DNA from: Austropuccinia psidii
Lineage: Eukaryota > Basidiomycota > Pucciniomycetes > Pucciniales > Sphaerophragmiaceae
Direction: 5' to 3'
Length of the DNA: 64,000 nt
NCBI GenBank assembly: GCA_023105745.1
Contig: JALGQZ010000007.1
Span: forward strand, 55,471,569-55,535,568
Shown here one piece after another: positions 1-10,754 of the stretch; position 1 is the stretch's first letter; every line of letters begins with the position of its first letter. Under the pieces are notes generated by a model. The model saw only the letters and a list, made by a program, of their open reading frames with translations, made no database searches and was not told the DNA's origin. A program made the translations under genes and the position numbers.

Positions 1-68
1 ATAATAATAATAATTTTCTAGCCTGTAAGCAGAAGCTTAAACTGATTCAAAACAATCACCATCATCAT
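1..68. other. unassigned flank
   Basis: AT-rich sequence before the first recognisable LTR edge at 69. Nothing identifiable is seen in it. Confidence 0.5.
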
Positions 69-168
69 TGTCAGCCTGTGACTCAAAGCCAGAGCATAAT
101 CATGAACTTAAAAAGTACCATAAACATGGTATATAAGAATCAGTGAAAGACACACCTTTATCCATTAT
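69..168 (+). repeat. truncated LTR start (El-2/El-8 LTR type), plus orientation
   Basis: Begins TGTCAGCCTGTGACTC, as does the El-8 LTR at 52943, and keeps similarity for about 100 bases, including a palindromic ACCATAAAnATGGTAT stretch. It then abuts the end of an oppositely oriented LTR of the same type at 169. It is either an older LTR into which El-2 inserted or a rearrangement remnant. The rest of this LTR is not seen on the far side of El-2 after 19411. Confidence 0.6.
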
Positions 169-1561
169 TGTTGGGCTGAGTCTATGATATAGTGATAAAA
201 GGAGTATTTGCAACTTCAACTATGATTGTGACACATCAATGTATAGTAAAAAATGAATTTTATAGTAGTAATAAGGGCTTTAATATGAATTATAGTGGTG
301 GTGAGTGCTTCTGAAATCCCAGGATGCACTATTTATCAGTTAGTTTCCTATAAAAGCAATACGACACTAAGATAGAGGTATAAACTGATTATTTTTCAAG
401 ATTATAGCTTTTTTGACAGTTTTACTAGATAGCAATGTAAGAGCAGTATGGCAATTCCTCTTTGGGGCAGAGAAAAGTCCCTTTTTATCCTGAAAATGGG
501 TAAAAAGGTCCTCTAGACCAGTTCAAATAGGAAGAGTGAGTATTTTTCACTTCCAAGGAATGGCTTGTGGTTCTAACCATGCCTGTATAGCCTGTATTGG
601 GCTTAGATGTGGTTTTGAAACCACATCTGGGAAGCTTTCACCAATACAGGGTGGAAAGTTTTATTTGGGGACCACACAGCCCTCTTCTGATGTGGATGAG
701 GCATAGAATGCTGTACAGAAACTGTATGGGGACCCCATATTGAGAGAACTATGAGATATTGAAGTATGAACAGGATCCTCCCTATAATTGATGCCTCATA
801 TTCAAGGATATAGGAACATATCCCACAGTAAAGGTGTGTTGGCCCAAAGGTGGTATTTGAGCCTTAAAACTGCCATAACTTTGTCAATTATCAAAATATT
901 AATATCATAGTTAGCTCATTGTGTATCCCTGAATGAACTATACACAATGGTAGCTCATTTTGTATGTGTAAAACTAATCATGAAAAATTTATACCATTTT
1001 AAATTTCCATTATTCAGATATGGATTTTTCTCAAATCCTGTATGGAACTTGTTTACTCCATACCTTTTTTTCCAAGTGCATATGGGAAGAAATATTGAGC
1101 CATCAGATAGCCTTGATTTTTACTTTCCAAAATTACCCCACTTTAAGTATTTTGCACTAAAACAGTAGAAGTGATATGAGAGGTGAATATTTTACTTACC
1201 CTTATTTGGCTTTATTTTGGCCAAAGCATCTGTGGTTTTGATGCTAGCTCAGTTTTACTAGTAACATTAGATATCCCCAGCTGAGAGCTTCAATTTGAGC
1301 ATCAATTTTATGGTTTCTATCCTCTTTCTCTTGATTCTAGATGAGAGGTGGAAATTAAGGTTTATGCTAAGCAATTGCTTTTATCCTGAATAAATTTTTT
1401 ATTCTTTGTCCTGTGAGTATGGTGGTTGTATTTTTGGAAAGGTGTGACTTCCCTCTTTTTTTCTACCTTTGGAGCTGTTTTTTGTATTATTTTACTCTAC
1501 CATTGGTTTATGGTATTTTGGCTGTAATTCTTGTGCTCTTGTTTTGAGTCACAGGCCAACA
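169..1561 (-). repeat. El-2 3' LTR
   Basis: 1393-bp LTR in minus orientation. Its start (TGTTGGCC, high coordinate) and end (...CCAACA, low coordinate) are mutated forms of TGTCAG/CTGACA. It aligns throughout with the El-2 5' LTR (18052-19411) and the El-8 LTR (52943-54321). All three share a TATA-like GGATAAAAAGGG box (here near 480-492) and a 24-bp palindrome (605-628). The El-2 integrase end and a polypurine tract (complement of TACCCTTTCTCT) lie directly upstream in element orientation. Confidence 0.85.
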
Positions 1562-2037
1562 TACCCTTTCTCTAAAAAAGGCACATCATTGATGAGACTG
1601 TTCATTCTTCCCAGAGACTCTGAATATTCTCAGGTGAAGGTCACCATCTTGTATGGCAGCTTATTCAAACCATTTATCTTTATCAGCTGTTTGGTTCTTA
1701 AATCTGAGAAAATATTTTCTATGGTCCTTCCCATTGAGTGTGATGTTCCTGTCCTTCATGATCTTCTTCAGTGGGACAGGGGAGTCTTCTACTTACCCTA
1801 TGTCCTGTGGAATGTGGCTCTTGTTTCTGGAGGGGAACCTATCCTCTCCTGTTTGGTGGTAAGGTTTGACTAAGCTCACTGGGAACACTGGGTGTTTCCT
1901 AGAGGATTATTCTGTGAGCCTGACCTCCACAGCATTTTTCCCTATCAATATTATTATAGTTAATGGTCTCAAAAAAAAGTCTCCCATTTTCTTGTGGCCT
2001 TTGATGTTATTGAAATTCAAAGTAGACACTAGTACTT
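1562..2037 (-). pseudogene. El-2 integrase C-terminal/chromodomain remnant
   Basis: Read on the minus strand, this matches the last ~150 codons of El-8 pol: the SH3-like integrase tail (VxVSTLNFN...GPFTI motif) and the chromodomain-like end, then a polypurine tract and the 3' LTR. It is broken by frame changes. It is separated from the rest of El-2 pol (14099 onward) by El-3 and El-1. About 2.3 kb of RT, RNase H and integrase core that El-8 has is missing from El-2. Confidence 0.75.
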
Positions 2038-2427
2038 TTTAAGGTATGGATATGAAACTTTGATTAAAAATAAAGTAATTTTCCTGTCCTCAAACTTTGT
2101 ATAAGGTACAATTTAATTAAAAATAGTAAAATTTAGGGGTTTGAAGAGAAAAAATGCCAAATTTACTGTTTTTAAGTTTGTTAGTGTAAAACAATAATAT
2201 GATAAAGATTTATTGTTTTAGTAACAATAAAAATTTTTCCAAAAATACTCTGCAAGAGATATTTAAGGCTACAAAAGAAATTTCTTCAAGAGCAATTTTG
2301 AAGGGAGTTAATTGGGAAATGAACTGCACACAATTAATATAGTAAAAAAGTTCTTGTAATTATTATTAAAGGGAAATACGCCCAAAAGTGACCATAGTGA
2401 ATCCGGAAACAAAGTGACAAAGCTAAC
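2038..2427 (-). repeat. El-3 LTR, distal part (split by El-1)
   Basis: Aligns with 45046-45440, the end part of the LTR at 45046-46793. It holds the 3' end of a minus-strand LTR of the El-1 LTR family, though the terminal CTTACA is degraded (TTTAAGG on the plus strand). It is interrupted at 2427 by El-1 and resumes at 12682. The total LTR length, counting the target duplication once, is about 1807 bp. Confidence 0.8.
2423..2427. repeat. El-1 target-site duplication (left)
   Basis: CTAAC directly before the 5' LTR. The same 5-mer follows the 3' LTR at 12677-12681. The uninterrupted paralogous LTR near 45434 reads GTTAACAGTGATG, the expected empty site. Confidence 0.9.
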
Positions 2428-4349
2428 TGTGAGCCTTGAGGTATATTTTACATACCCAAATAGGCCACAATTATCTTAAAAAGAAATTTTGAATTATGCA
2501 AAACTCATAAGTCATGCATATATCCAAAATTCATCATTTTCAATTTCAGAAAAGATGAATAACTTTTTATTGAGTAAGTAAATTCATGGATTTAAGACCA
2601 GATTTGGATTCTACACACAAATTCACCTAGGGTAGCTCCATAGAGTGAATAAGCTCAATTTAAGTATTTGAGGTGGTAAAATGGAAAATACTTCAATACC
2701 ACATCATTAATACCACATAAAAGATCCGTGAAAATTTTTGTTTTTCTTGATTTTTAGCCAAAATAATGGGAAAGTGAGAAATCCCATGTTACATATACAC
2801 TAAGAATAGTGTTATTCATGTTTTGAGCACTTAATATCATGGTATTCTTACATGGACTTTTGGTACACCCATAGTGGATATCTCACTTTAAGCTTAAATT
2901 ACTATTTTGACGTACAAAATAGGCAAGGGGGACAAAAGACATCAAAGAGAGCCAGGGTACCCAACTTCTGAGGCCTCAGAGGCGTGGATAGCTCCAGAGC
3001 ATGGATCCATGGCTCATCTTGGCCCAATTGGTAAACCAAAACTCTTTGGGAACTTGGTTACCAAGTTACAACTACTGTAAAACACCAGAAAATAGCAAAT
3101 AACCTGCTATTTTGACGTGCCAAGGAGGTAATGAGCTACTTACACTCCTGTAACCATGTCAATTACTAATGACTTTCCATGGATAAACCCCAAAAAAGTA
3201 ATTAAAACCCTTTTTGGACTTGTATCCATTGATTTACCTCATAGCAACCAGTCAAACACTGATATTTGCAATTCTATGTAGAAATGAGGTAAAACCTTCA
3301 AAAATTCATTAAAAATACAATTCTTAATGAATCTTTCTGACACTTTCAGGACTAAAAGAGAACTGTATTATCTATGGTACAGCCAAAAAGAATTACAGTT
3401 TTACTAGTAAAATTAAAAGTTTTACTTACAGTCCATATTTGGTTATTCTACATGAAACACTGAATCTTCAAAAATTCACAGTAATTACAACCTGTGATGA
3501 AATTGGCAATAACATTGATAACTTTGAGAAATCAATGATTATTTTAGAATAAAAGAAGATTTACAAGTGTTACTCCTTTTATTCTTAAACATATTGGGGT
3601 TGGTAGTCACGTAAAAGCATCAAATAAGTAATTATGATAATGTTACGTGACAAATAATGATGTAATCAATAAACCAAAAGGGTTTATTGTTTTCTCACTC
3701 ACTGTTTTTTTGGTTTGCTCCATGGCACACCTCTGTGAGCTGTTGTTGACTTAAAAGAGGCCTCCTCTTGCTGTTTTTTCCAGAAATCATCTTATCAATT
3801 TATTAAATCATTATTACCAACAAGTAATTATTAGTTACAGCTATTCTTAAGTGTTTTAAATCTTTCAGAATCAACCAGAAAGACGTGAAATCATAGAATC
3901 CAACTATATATTGTTGTAATACTGTTATAAATCCTTCTGATCCCTTAAATCCACAATTCTACGTCAAATTTCTCTACTTTTATCTATCAATAAGTTCTTT
4001 GGAGTATTAGTGAGTCATTTATCTTTAATTCTTAAAGTTTTTCTCTAGTAATAGTTTTCTTCAAGAATTATCTTTATAATTATTCTTGTAAAAGATAATT
4101 ATATATTAAAATAATTCTATTATTTTGATAAAAGAAGTTTTTATTATTAAATTCTTCTTGTAATTGATTCTTGTAGACAATTACTGCTCACTGTTATAAT
4201 CACTAGTAGTGTATAACACGTGAAAGAAATAATTTTATAATTATTTAATTGTGGTTATAATAATTTTTTATTATTATATTTCATAAGAACAGACATAGTA
4301 CTGTTGATTAATAGTAATATTATCATCAGTTTCATAGTCACATCTTACA
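2428..4349 (+). repeat. El-1 5' LTR
   Basis: 1922 bp, the same length as the 3' LTR at 10755. It starts TGTGAGCC and ends CTTACA. Four short palindromes cluster at 2955-3067, in a block of about 250 bases that I read as identical in both LTRs. A GACTTAAAAGAGGCC stretch near 3750 is a possible TATA-like element. The last ~400 bases are extremely AT-rich. Confidence 0.93.
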
Positions 4350-4351
4350 TT

Positions 4352-4366
4352 TGGGGGCCTGGCCGT
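4352..4366 (+). other. El-1 primer-binding site
   Basis: TGGGGGCCTGGCC begins two bases after the LTR end and opens with TGG, as expected for pairing with a tRNA 3' CCA end. El-9 (minus strand, just below 59987) has the same GGGGGCCTGGCC. El-7 (just below 45046) and El-2 (just below 18052) have close variants. The tRNA is not identified. Confidence 0.75.
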
Positions 4367-4713
4367 GTTTTTTGAACCTTGTACCCTTAATTAATATATT
4401 TTTAAGCTCTAAAATATATTAATTTAATTAATTTTTTTCTTTCAATTTGAAGTTAAAATATTTTTATTTTTGAAATTGTTTTAAAATCTTTTTCATTGAG
4501 GAATTTGGTTTAATTTTATATTGTTTTTACACGTGGCTCTTTCACATCCAAAAACTTATAAAATTATTCTTTGAGTTACTCTGAATTAATTTTCATTCAA
4601 AATCTTAAATTTTAATTTTTTTAATATTAAAAAATATAAAACTTATAAAAAATCTTTAAAAATATTTTAAAAAAGTATAAAAAATAATTTTTCTCTTTTA
4701 TAATTTTTTTCTA

Positions 4714-6854
4714 GTGTCTTTAATCAAATACTGTGCAGCTGGCAACAGACTCAGTAAAAGATATATCACTAGTCCAGAATCTGAAGACAGTATTGAGGTG
4801 CAGATTGCTAAAAGAGGCACATTATGCAACTCAGAAAAAGCTAAATTACCACCAAAAGGTGTGTATTTTATCTTATATTTTCACCTTTTATCCTTAAATT
4901 GACGTCAAAATGGTGCATACCAGAAATGGAAGAAACTATTCAGTCCAACCAGATGGATGTGGACAAGGAAGAGGCAAGACCAAATCCAGAAGTGCCAAGT
5001 CTTCCACAAGAAAGACACATTTGGAGGATGCCAGAGTTGCCCCCCATTCCCCAAGGTCTGTACCAACAGATTTTGACGTAAATTCTGAGCCTGAACTAAT
5101 TTATGATAATATTTCCAGGGCTGAACCATTTTCAAGTGGCAGCAATAGAAATATATCAGAGCCAGTACAAAAATTGGTTCAGAGCAGCCAAAGAAGAGGA
5201 GTGGGAAATCTGCCCAAGCCTTTGGCAGGGGGCCATGAACTCCTACTTACACATCAAGAGCTTTCTGGGTCAGGAGAAGACCATAGAACTCTTAGGAGGA
5301 TGGATCCCCCTGTCTTGCAAAGACAAGGTCAAAAAGATAAAGAATTGGTTGAAGAACCAGAGTCTTTTATCCATAGACCAGAAGAAAGAGTTGGAAATGA
5401 CTCCAACTTTGGAGACAGAGGCACCAGTGGCATCTACCAGCTCCAGAAGCATCCAAGGACAAGCCCAAAGGACCTCAAAAGAAACAGAGAGGTCCCAAGA
5501 ACCATCAAGGCAAGGGCAAAGGCAAAGCCAATTGGCACAGACCTTACCCACAAGGGTACAGGATCCCCAAATTGGAGCCTTCAGCATTGGACAGTGTCTT
5601 CAATATGGCCAGAACTCTTATGGAATTCACAGCCAAGGAGCAGGAAAGGATGAACAGGAATTTTCCACGCAAATAACTGATGTACATAGAAGTATTAATG
5701 TAGAAATTGGCAAACTTGAGTCAAAGTTAAAGCAAATTACATTAGATATCAATGGTTTAAAGACAAATGATAAAAAAAAATTTGAATGGCATCAATTGAC
5801 AACTGTCACCCTTGAGTCAATTAGCAATGCTTGTGAAAGAATTGAGAACCAATGTCAAACTCAGAATAATGACACAGAGGATCCTTCCATTTGTAAAATA
5901 AATGATAGACTTAAAGCTCTTGAAGACCATGTCTTACAAATATTTAAGAACACCAATCAATTTGCTATACATTTAGCAAAAAGTGACAGTGAGAGGCAGA
6001 AATTGAAGAATGACATAATTGCAAGTGTGGAACAAATTCATAAGAATCATGAACCACATATGTCAAGACATTCTACACCTTTGACTGAAGAAAAACTTTC
6101 TGTTAAAGAAAGTTTGACCCCATTCTTAGGAGAAAATGTTATTTCTACAAAGGATATTCCCAAATTAGAAGAATGGCCAACATTCTCTGGCGAAGGAGAA
6201 TACAACCATATTGAATTCATCAGGACTATTGATATGCTACAAGAATACTTTAATATACCTGATGAAATCATAGTGGGAAAATTACATTGTTTGTTTACCA
6301 AGACTGCAAAGAAATGATATTATAAGATGAGAATAGATCATGGAAGACATGACTGGTCTTGGTGAAAATCTGAAGTGATTACCAAATGGGCCAATAATTC
6401 TTGGAGGTTTAAAATGGAAAATGCTTTTGAAAGTGCCATTTTTAACTCAGAAAAAGACAAACCACTTACTTGGTTCTTCAAACAAAAAGACAGATTATCT
6501 GCTTTACACCCAGATATGTCTGACACTATGATTAATATGAAGATATTAAGAAAGTGTGGAGGAGAACTGGAACATGCTATCAAAAGCAGATGTGTGGAAC
6601 CCTGTTCAACAGAGGACTGCATTAATGCTATGGAAGATATCATTACCAGAACAAGAATTGGTAAGACTTGGATTAGAAACCCAATAGAGTCCAAAATAGT
6701 CTCAAAGATTCCTAGAGAGGAAAGAAGACTAGAAAGACCTGTCTTGAAGTGTCATAAATGTGGAAGTACTTCACATTTAGCCAACACTTGCCCTAAAAAG
6801 ACAAAGATCAATGAAGTTCAAGTCATTGAAGAAAAAAAAAATTCAGTGTACTGA
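4714..6854 (+). pseudogene. El-1 gag, interrupted; predicted 5' intron
   Basis: Encodes the structural Gag polyprotein. A first exon (after a splice-acceptor-like TTTTTTCTAG ending at 4714) runs to 4858. An intron of 65 bp (4859-4923, GTGTGT...CAG, phase 1) would join it to the main gag frame. That frame runs to a CCHC knuckle ([14 protein letters not shown], 6750-6791) that binds the RNA genome. It is broken by TAA at 5079 and 5097 and by TGA at 6315 and 6363. The two TGA codons align with Trp in El-8, so they look like TGG to TGA changes. A Gln/Ser-rich stretch and a likely coiled coil (about 5690-6060) lie in the middle. At 6832-6841 a run of ten A precedes pol, which is in the +1 frame. 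As it stands it could not make full-length Gag. Confidence 0.8.
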
Positions 6855-9800
6855 AGAGAAAGAAGAGTCTGATCAAGATTCTGCAGTCTCTGAGGATACA
6901 CCAGTGGAGGACTATCCCATTGAGAACATTTCAGCTTTCTTTGAGGTCACAGAAGTCCATACCCACTTGCCACAGTACAGTGAGGATTGCTGCAACCTGA
7001 TCAATATCCAAGATGCCAGAATGTGTAAAACAAAACCTGCTAGAGGAAAGGGTTATACTGCTGGGGCATCCTGTATCACATCAGTTCTGATGAGTGATAT
7101 TGAAGCCAAAGTAAATTTGGATACAGGAGCATTTTGCACTTGTGTGGGCAAAGATTATCTCCAAATTATACTTCCTGAATGGAAAAGCCATCTATTACCA
7201 ATAGAAGGTGTACAATTCAGTAGTGCCAGTAACAATATGTACCCCTTGGGCATATTGGACACTAATATTGTATTCCCACATCCAGCAGGAAGTGTAAGAA
7301 TGAAAACTGAGATTTTAGTAATGGATAATTGCACATCTCAGCACATCATTCTTGGAAATGATTACTTGAATATTTATGGTATTGATATAAATAACCATAA
7401 AGACAGATATTTCACAATTGGAGATAACAAGAGGCAAAAATTTGCTTTCTCCAATATGCCAAAACAGATATCTGTAGTATCTTCTGTCAAAGATACTTAC
7501 AAAGATGGATTTGGGTCTAAACAACTTGTTGAAGCACAAATTAATCCATCATTGTCACCAAAGATGAGGAATGAACTTATTGATGTATTATATACATACA
7601 ATAATGCATTTGCATCTGATAATGAACCATTAGGTGCTATAAGGGGACATGAAATTGATATTACTCTTAATATTGATAGACCATATCCTCCAGTACTTAG
7701 AAGACCAGCTTATCCAGCCAGTCCCAGAGCTAGAGAGGCCTTGGAAAAACATATCCAAGAGTTAATCCAACTTGGTGTACTAAGGAAAGTAGGCCATAAT
7801 GAGGAGGTTGAAGTGACAACACCTGTTATCATTGCTTGGCATGATGATAAGTCAAGAATGGTTGGAGATTTTAGAGCTTTGAATACCTACACAGTTCCAG
7901 ATAGGTATCCAATCCCTAGAATCCAAGAAACCTTGACTCAATTGTCTAAAGCCAAGTATATAACATCAATGGATGCATTTAAAGGCTTCGATCAAAATGT
8001 TTTGACGCCTAAAGCTAGGAATTTACTTAGAATTATCACCCACTGTGGTATTTATGAGTATCTTAGAATGCCATTTGGCATTAAAAATGCTCCATCTCAT
8101 TATCAAAGAATGATGAATACCATCTTCCCCACAGAATTGTCTGAAGGATGGCTTATCATTTATATTGATGATATTATTATATGTTCTGACTCATGGTCTT
8201 TGCACCTTCAAAGACTTGCAAGAGTACTTCATAAAGTTGCAGAAGTAAACATGAAAATTTCACTTAAGAAATGCAATTTTGGTTTTGAAGAACTCAAAGC
8301 ATTAGGACATGTTGTTTCTGGTTTGAGCTTGGGTATTGACAAAAATAAAGTGGCAGCAGTGTTACTTAAGCCAATACCCCAGAATAAAAAAGAAATGATT
8401 TCTTTTCTTGTATTTGCTAGTTACTATAGGCAACACTTGAAAGACTTTGCAATTTTAGCCAAGTCACTATATAGAATCTGTGATCAACAGACTGTATTTG
8501 AGATGACACAGGAAAGAATTAAAGCTTATGAGAAGATAAAGAAAGCCCTTACAGAAGCACCTTTACTCCTCATGCCTGACTGGAATATTCCTTTTAAGTT
8601 GTACATTGATGCATGTGGAGATGGATTAGGGGCAGCCCTACATCAAGTCCAAATTATTGATGACAAACCTACAGAAGGACCAGTTTGTTATATCTCAAGA
8701 CAAATCAAACCAACAGAAGCCAGATATGGTGCAAGCCAAATGGAGTGCTTATGTTTGGTATGGGCACTTGAGAAATTACACTATTATCTTGATGGCAGTG
8801 TTTTTGAAGTGATAACTGACTGTAATGCAATAAAATCACTCCTTGTCATGAAAACTCCCAACAGACGTATGTTGAGATGGCAAATAGCTATTCAAGAATA
8901 TAGAGGAAACATGACTATAGTTCATAAAGCAGGAAACATTCACAAGAATGCTGATGGACTTAGTAGATGGGCTTTAGCCAATACTCCTGATAACCCAGCT
9001 TATGTACCTTTGGAAGCTGAACCACAGATTCCAATTGAAGGAATTAACATAACTGATATTGGGACTGAATTCTTTGAAGAGGTCAGAGAGTCTTATAAAA
9101 AAGACAAGAATTGCCATATCTTGACTTCTTTATTGGATAAAGACTGTAAAGACACATCTTTGGTTAATACACTAGATGAAGTTTGGAAAAATTCCTATTC
9201 TGAAGGAAGATTTCACTTGTTTGATGGGATTATTTACCATAGAACAAAACATTCTTGTGTGATGACACTGTGTAGTAGATTGCTTATCAATACCATTCTT
9301 CATGAATGCCATGATAGCATTTACTCTGGACACCTATCAGAAGACAGAACACTTGAAAAAGTGAAGAACTGTGCATGGTGGCCATCTTGGAGAAAAGAAA
9401 CCATTGAGTATTGCCATACCTGTGATAGAGGCCAGAAAGCAAACAGGAGTACAGGCAAGAAATTTGGATTGATGATCCATATTCAAGAACCAAAATCCCC
9501 TTGGGAAGTTGTTCACATGGATTGGGTCACAGCACTTCCTCCAAGTGGTGACAAAAGTTATAATGCTTGCTTAGTCATTGTAGACAGATATAGCAAAACT
9601 CCCATATTCTTACCATGTCATAAAGATGACACTGCTATGGATACAGCTCTTCTTTTATGGAGTAGAGTTATTTCTAATACAGGATTATTTAAGAATATCA
9701 TAAGTGACAGAGATCCCAAATTCACATCTGCACTTTGGACCAATCTTCATAGATTGTTTGGGACTAAGTTATCATTCTCTACAGCATATCACCCTCAGAC

Positions 9801-10614
9801 AGATGGGCTAGCAGAGAGGATGATTCAAACTTTAGAAGACATGATCAGGAGATTCTGTGCTTATGGATTAGAATTCAAAGACTCAGATGGCTTTACCCAT
9901 GACTGGTGCACTATGATACCTGCATTAGAATTGGCATACAAGACATCAGTCCATTCTTCCACAGGACAAACTCCTGCTATGTTAGAGAAAGGATGGAATC
10001 CAAGACTCCCAGCAGACACACTGAGGAAAGACTTGATTGACATTCATCCTACAGCTTCCAGCTTCAAGATAATGCTTGATAAAGTGAAACACCATGCAAA
10101 ACAAAGTATGGATGATGCTTTTGATTATGCAAAACAGAAGTGGGACAAGAGTCATAAAGTACCAGACTTCAAAGTAGGGGACTTAGTTTTAGTTTCAACC
10201 TTGAATTTTAATAATATCAAAGGCCCAAAGAAACTTAAAGATTCTTATGTAGGACCTTTTGTTATTGTTGCTTTACATGGAACCAATGCAGTTCAAGTGG
10301 AATTGAGTGGTGAATTGGAAAATAAACACCCCACCTTTCCAGTCAGCTTGATAAAGCCTTATCAACCAGCTGATAAAGAATTGTTTCCTTTAAGGAACCC
10401 AGCTCCTTTAACTGTACCACCTGTGGAACAGAATGAAGACAAAAAGATAAAGAAAGTCATTAAAGAAAGGAGACTTAGGGGTAAAAATCAAAGAGAATAT
10501 CTTGTCAGATATAGAAATCCAGTACATGAAGATGAATGGATGGCAGAATCAGAAATACCTGACTCAGATAAACTCTTAAGAAGATTTAGACATGAAAGAA
10601 GGCCACAAGCCTGA
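6811..10614 (+). CDS. El-1 pol: protease, reverse transcriptase, RNase H, integrase, chromodomain
   Basis: Open frame of 1267 codons. Its true start is unclear, because the first codons overlap gag. Aspartic protease motif LDTGA has D104-T105-G106. In RT, the first catalytic Asp is D388 (MDAFKGF) and the YIDD box is 451-454. RNase H has D600, E645 and D670. Integrase has an HHCC finger (HECH...GH then CHTC, about 830-875), then D904 and a D966-35-E1002 core. The last ~55 residues (about 1211-1260, VIKERRLRG...EYLVRY...DEW) look like a chromodomain, which in chromoviruses is thought to steer integration to heterochromatin. All catalytic residues I looked for are present, so this is the best preserved retroelement polyprotein in the window. 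It would normally be made as Gag-Pol. Here the +1 offset at an A10 run and the broken gag leave its expression uncertain. Confidence 0.93.
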   Translation: MKFKSLKKKKIQCTEEKEESDQDSAVSEDTPVEDYPIENISAFFEVTEVHTHLPQYSEDCCNLINIQDARMCKTKPARGKGYTAGASCITSVLMSDIEAKVNLDTGAFCTCVGKDYLQIILPEWKSHLLPIEGVQFSSASNNMYPLGILDTNIVFPHPAGSVRMKTEILVMDNCTSQHIILGNDYLNIYGIDINNHKDRYFTIGDNKRQKFAFSNMPKQISVVSSVKDTYKDGFGSKQLVEAQINPSLSPKMRNELIDVLYTYNNAFASDNEPLGAIRGHEIDITLNIDRPYPPVLRRPAYPASPRAREALEKHIQELIQLGVLRKVGHNEEVEVTTPVIIAWHDDKSRMVGDFRALNTYTVPDRYPIPRIQETLTQLSKAKYITSMDAFKGFDQNVLTPKARNLLRIITHCGIYEYLRMPFGIKNAPSHYQRMMNTIFPTELSEGWLIIYIDDIIICSDSWSLHLQRLARVLHKVAEVNMKISLKKCNFGFEELKALGHVVSGLSLGIDKNKVAAVLLKPIPQNKKEMISFLVFASYYRQHLKDFAILAKSLYRICDQQTVFEMTQERIKAYEKIKKALTEAPLLLMPDWNIPFKLYIDACGDGLGAALHQVQIIDDKPTEGPVCYISRQIKPTEARYGASQMECLCLVWALEKLHYYLDGSVFEVITDCNAIKSLLVMKTPNRRMLRWQIAIQEYRGNMTIVHKAGNIHKNADGLSRWALANTPDNPAYVPLEAEPQIPIEGINITDIGTEFFEEVRESYKKDKNCHILTSLLDKDCKDTSLVNTLDEVWKNSYSEGRFHLFDGIIYHRTKHSCVMTLCSRLLINTILHECHDSIYSGHLSEDRTLEKVKNCAWWPSWRKETIEYCHTCDRGQKANRSTGKKFGLMIHIQEPKSPWEVVHMDWVTALPPSGDKSYNACLVIVDRYSKTPIFLPCHKDDTAMDTALLLWSRVISNTGLFKNIISDRDPKFTSALWTNLHRLFGTKLSFSTAYHPQTDGLAERMIQTLEDMIRRFCAYGLEFKDSDGFTHDWCTMIPALELAYKTSVHSSTGQTPAMLEKGWNPRLPADTLRKDLIDIHPTASSFKIMLDKVKHHAKQSMDDAFDYAKQKWDKSHKVPDFKVGDLVLVSTLNFNNIKGPKKLKDSYVGPFVIVALHGTNAVQVELSGELENKHPTFPVSLIKPYQPADKELFPLRNPAPLTVPPVEQNEDKKIKKVIKERRLRGKNQREYLVRYRNPVHEDEWMAESEIPDSDKLLRRFRHERRPQA

Positions 10615-10738
10615 ATATGTCTATAAATGTGCTTTAAATTACTTGATCTGAGTAATGTGAAGAGGTTGGACAGTGGACATTAACCCCCTTTGGGGCCTTA
10701 TTCTTTTATCACTAATAAAATTGTAGTACAATTTTATT

Positions 10739-10754
10739 TTTTGGTGGGAGGGAA
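10739..10754 (+). other. El-1 polypurine tract
   Basis: The purine-rich GGTGGGAGGGAA directly before the 3' LTR is the expected primer for plus-strand DNA synthesis. El-8 has AGAGGGAGGGTA in the same place (52931-52942). Confidence 0.85.

Noticed and set aside
4910..5653. A 247-codon ORF overlapping El-1 gag in another frame, with a similar pair of overlapping ORFs in El-8 (47276-47806 and 47332-48033)
   Set aside because: The alternative frame lies on the opposite side of the knuckle frame in the two elements, so it is not a conserved overlapping gene. Gln/Ser/Pro-rich gag sequence simply has few stops, and El-8 has a frameshift.
6832..6841. Programmed +1 frameshifting at A10 between gag and pol
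   Set aside because: The related elements El-8 and El-9 have knuckle and protease in one frame, so a single-copy slip is simpler. Kept as a finding to check, not called as a site.
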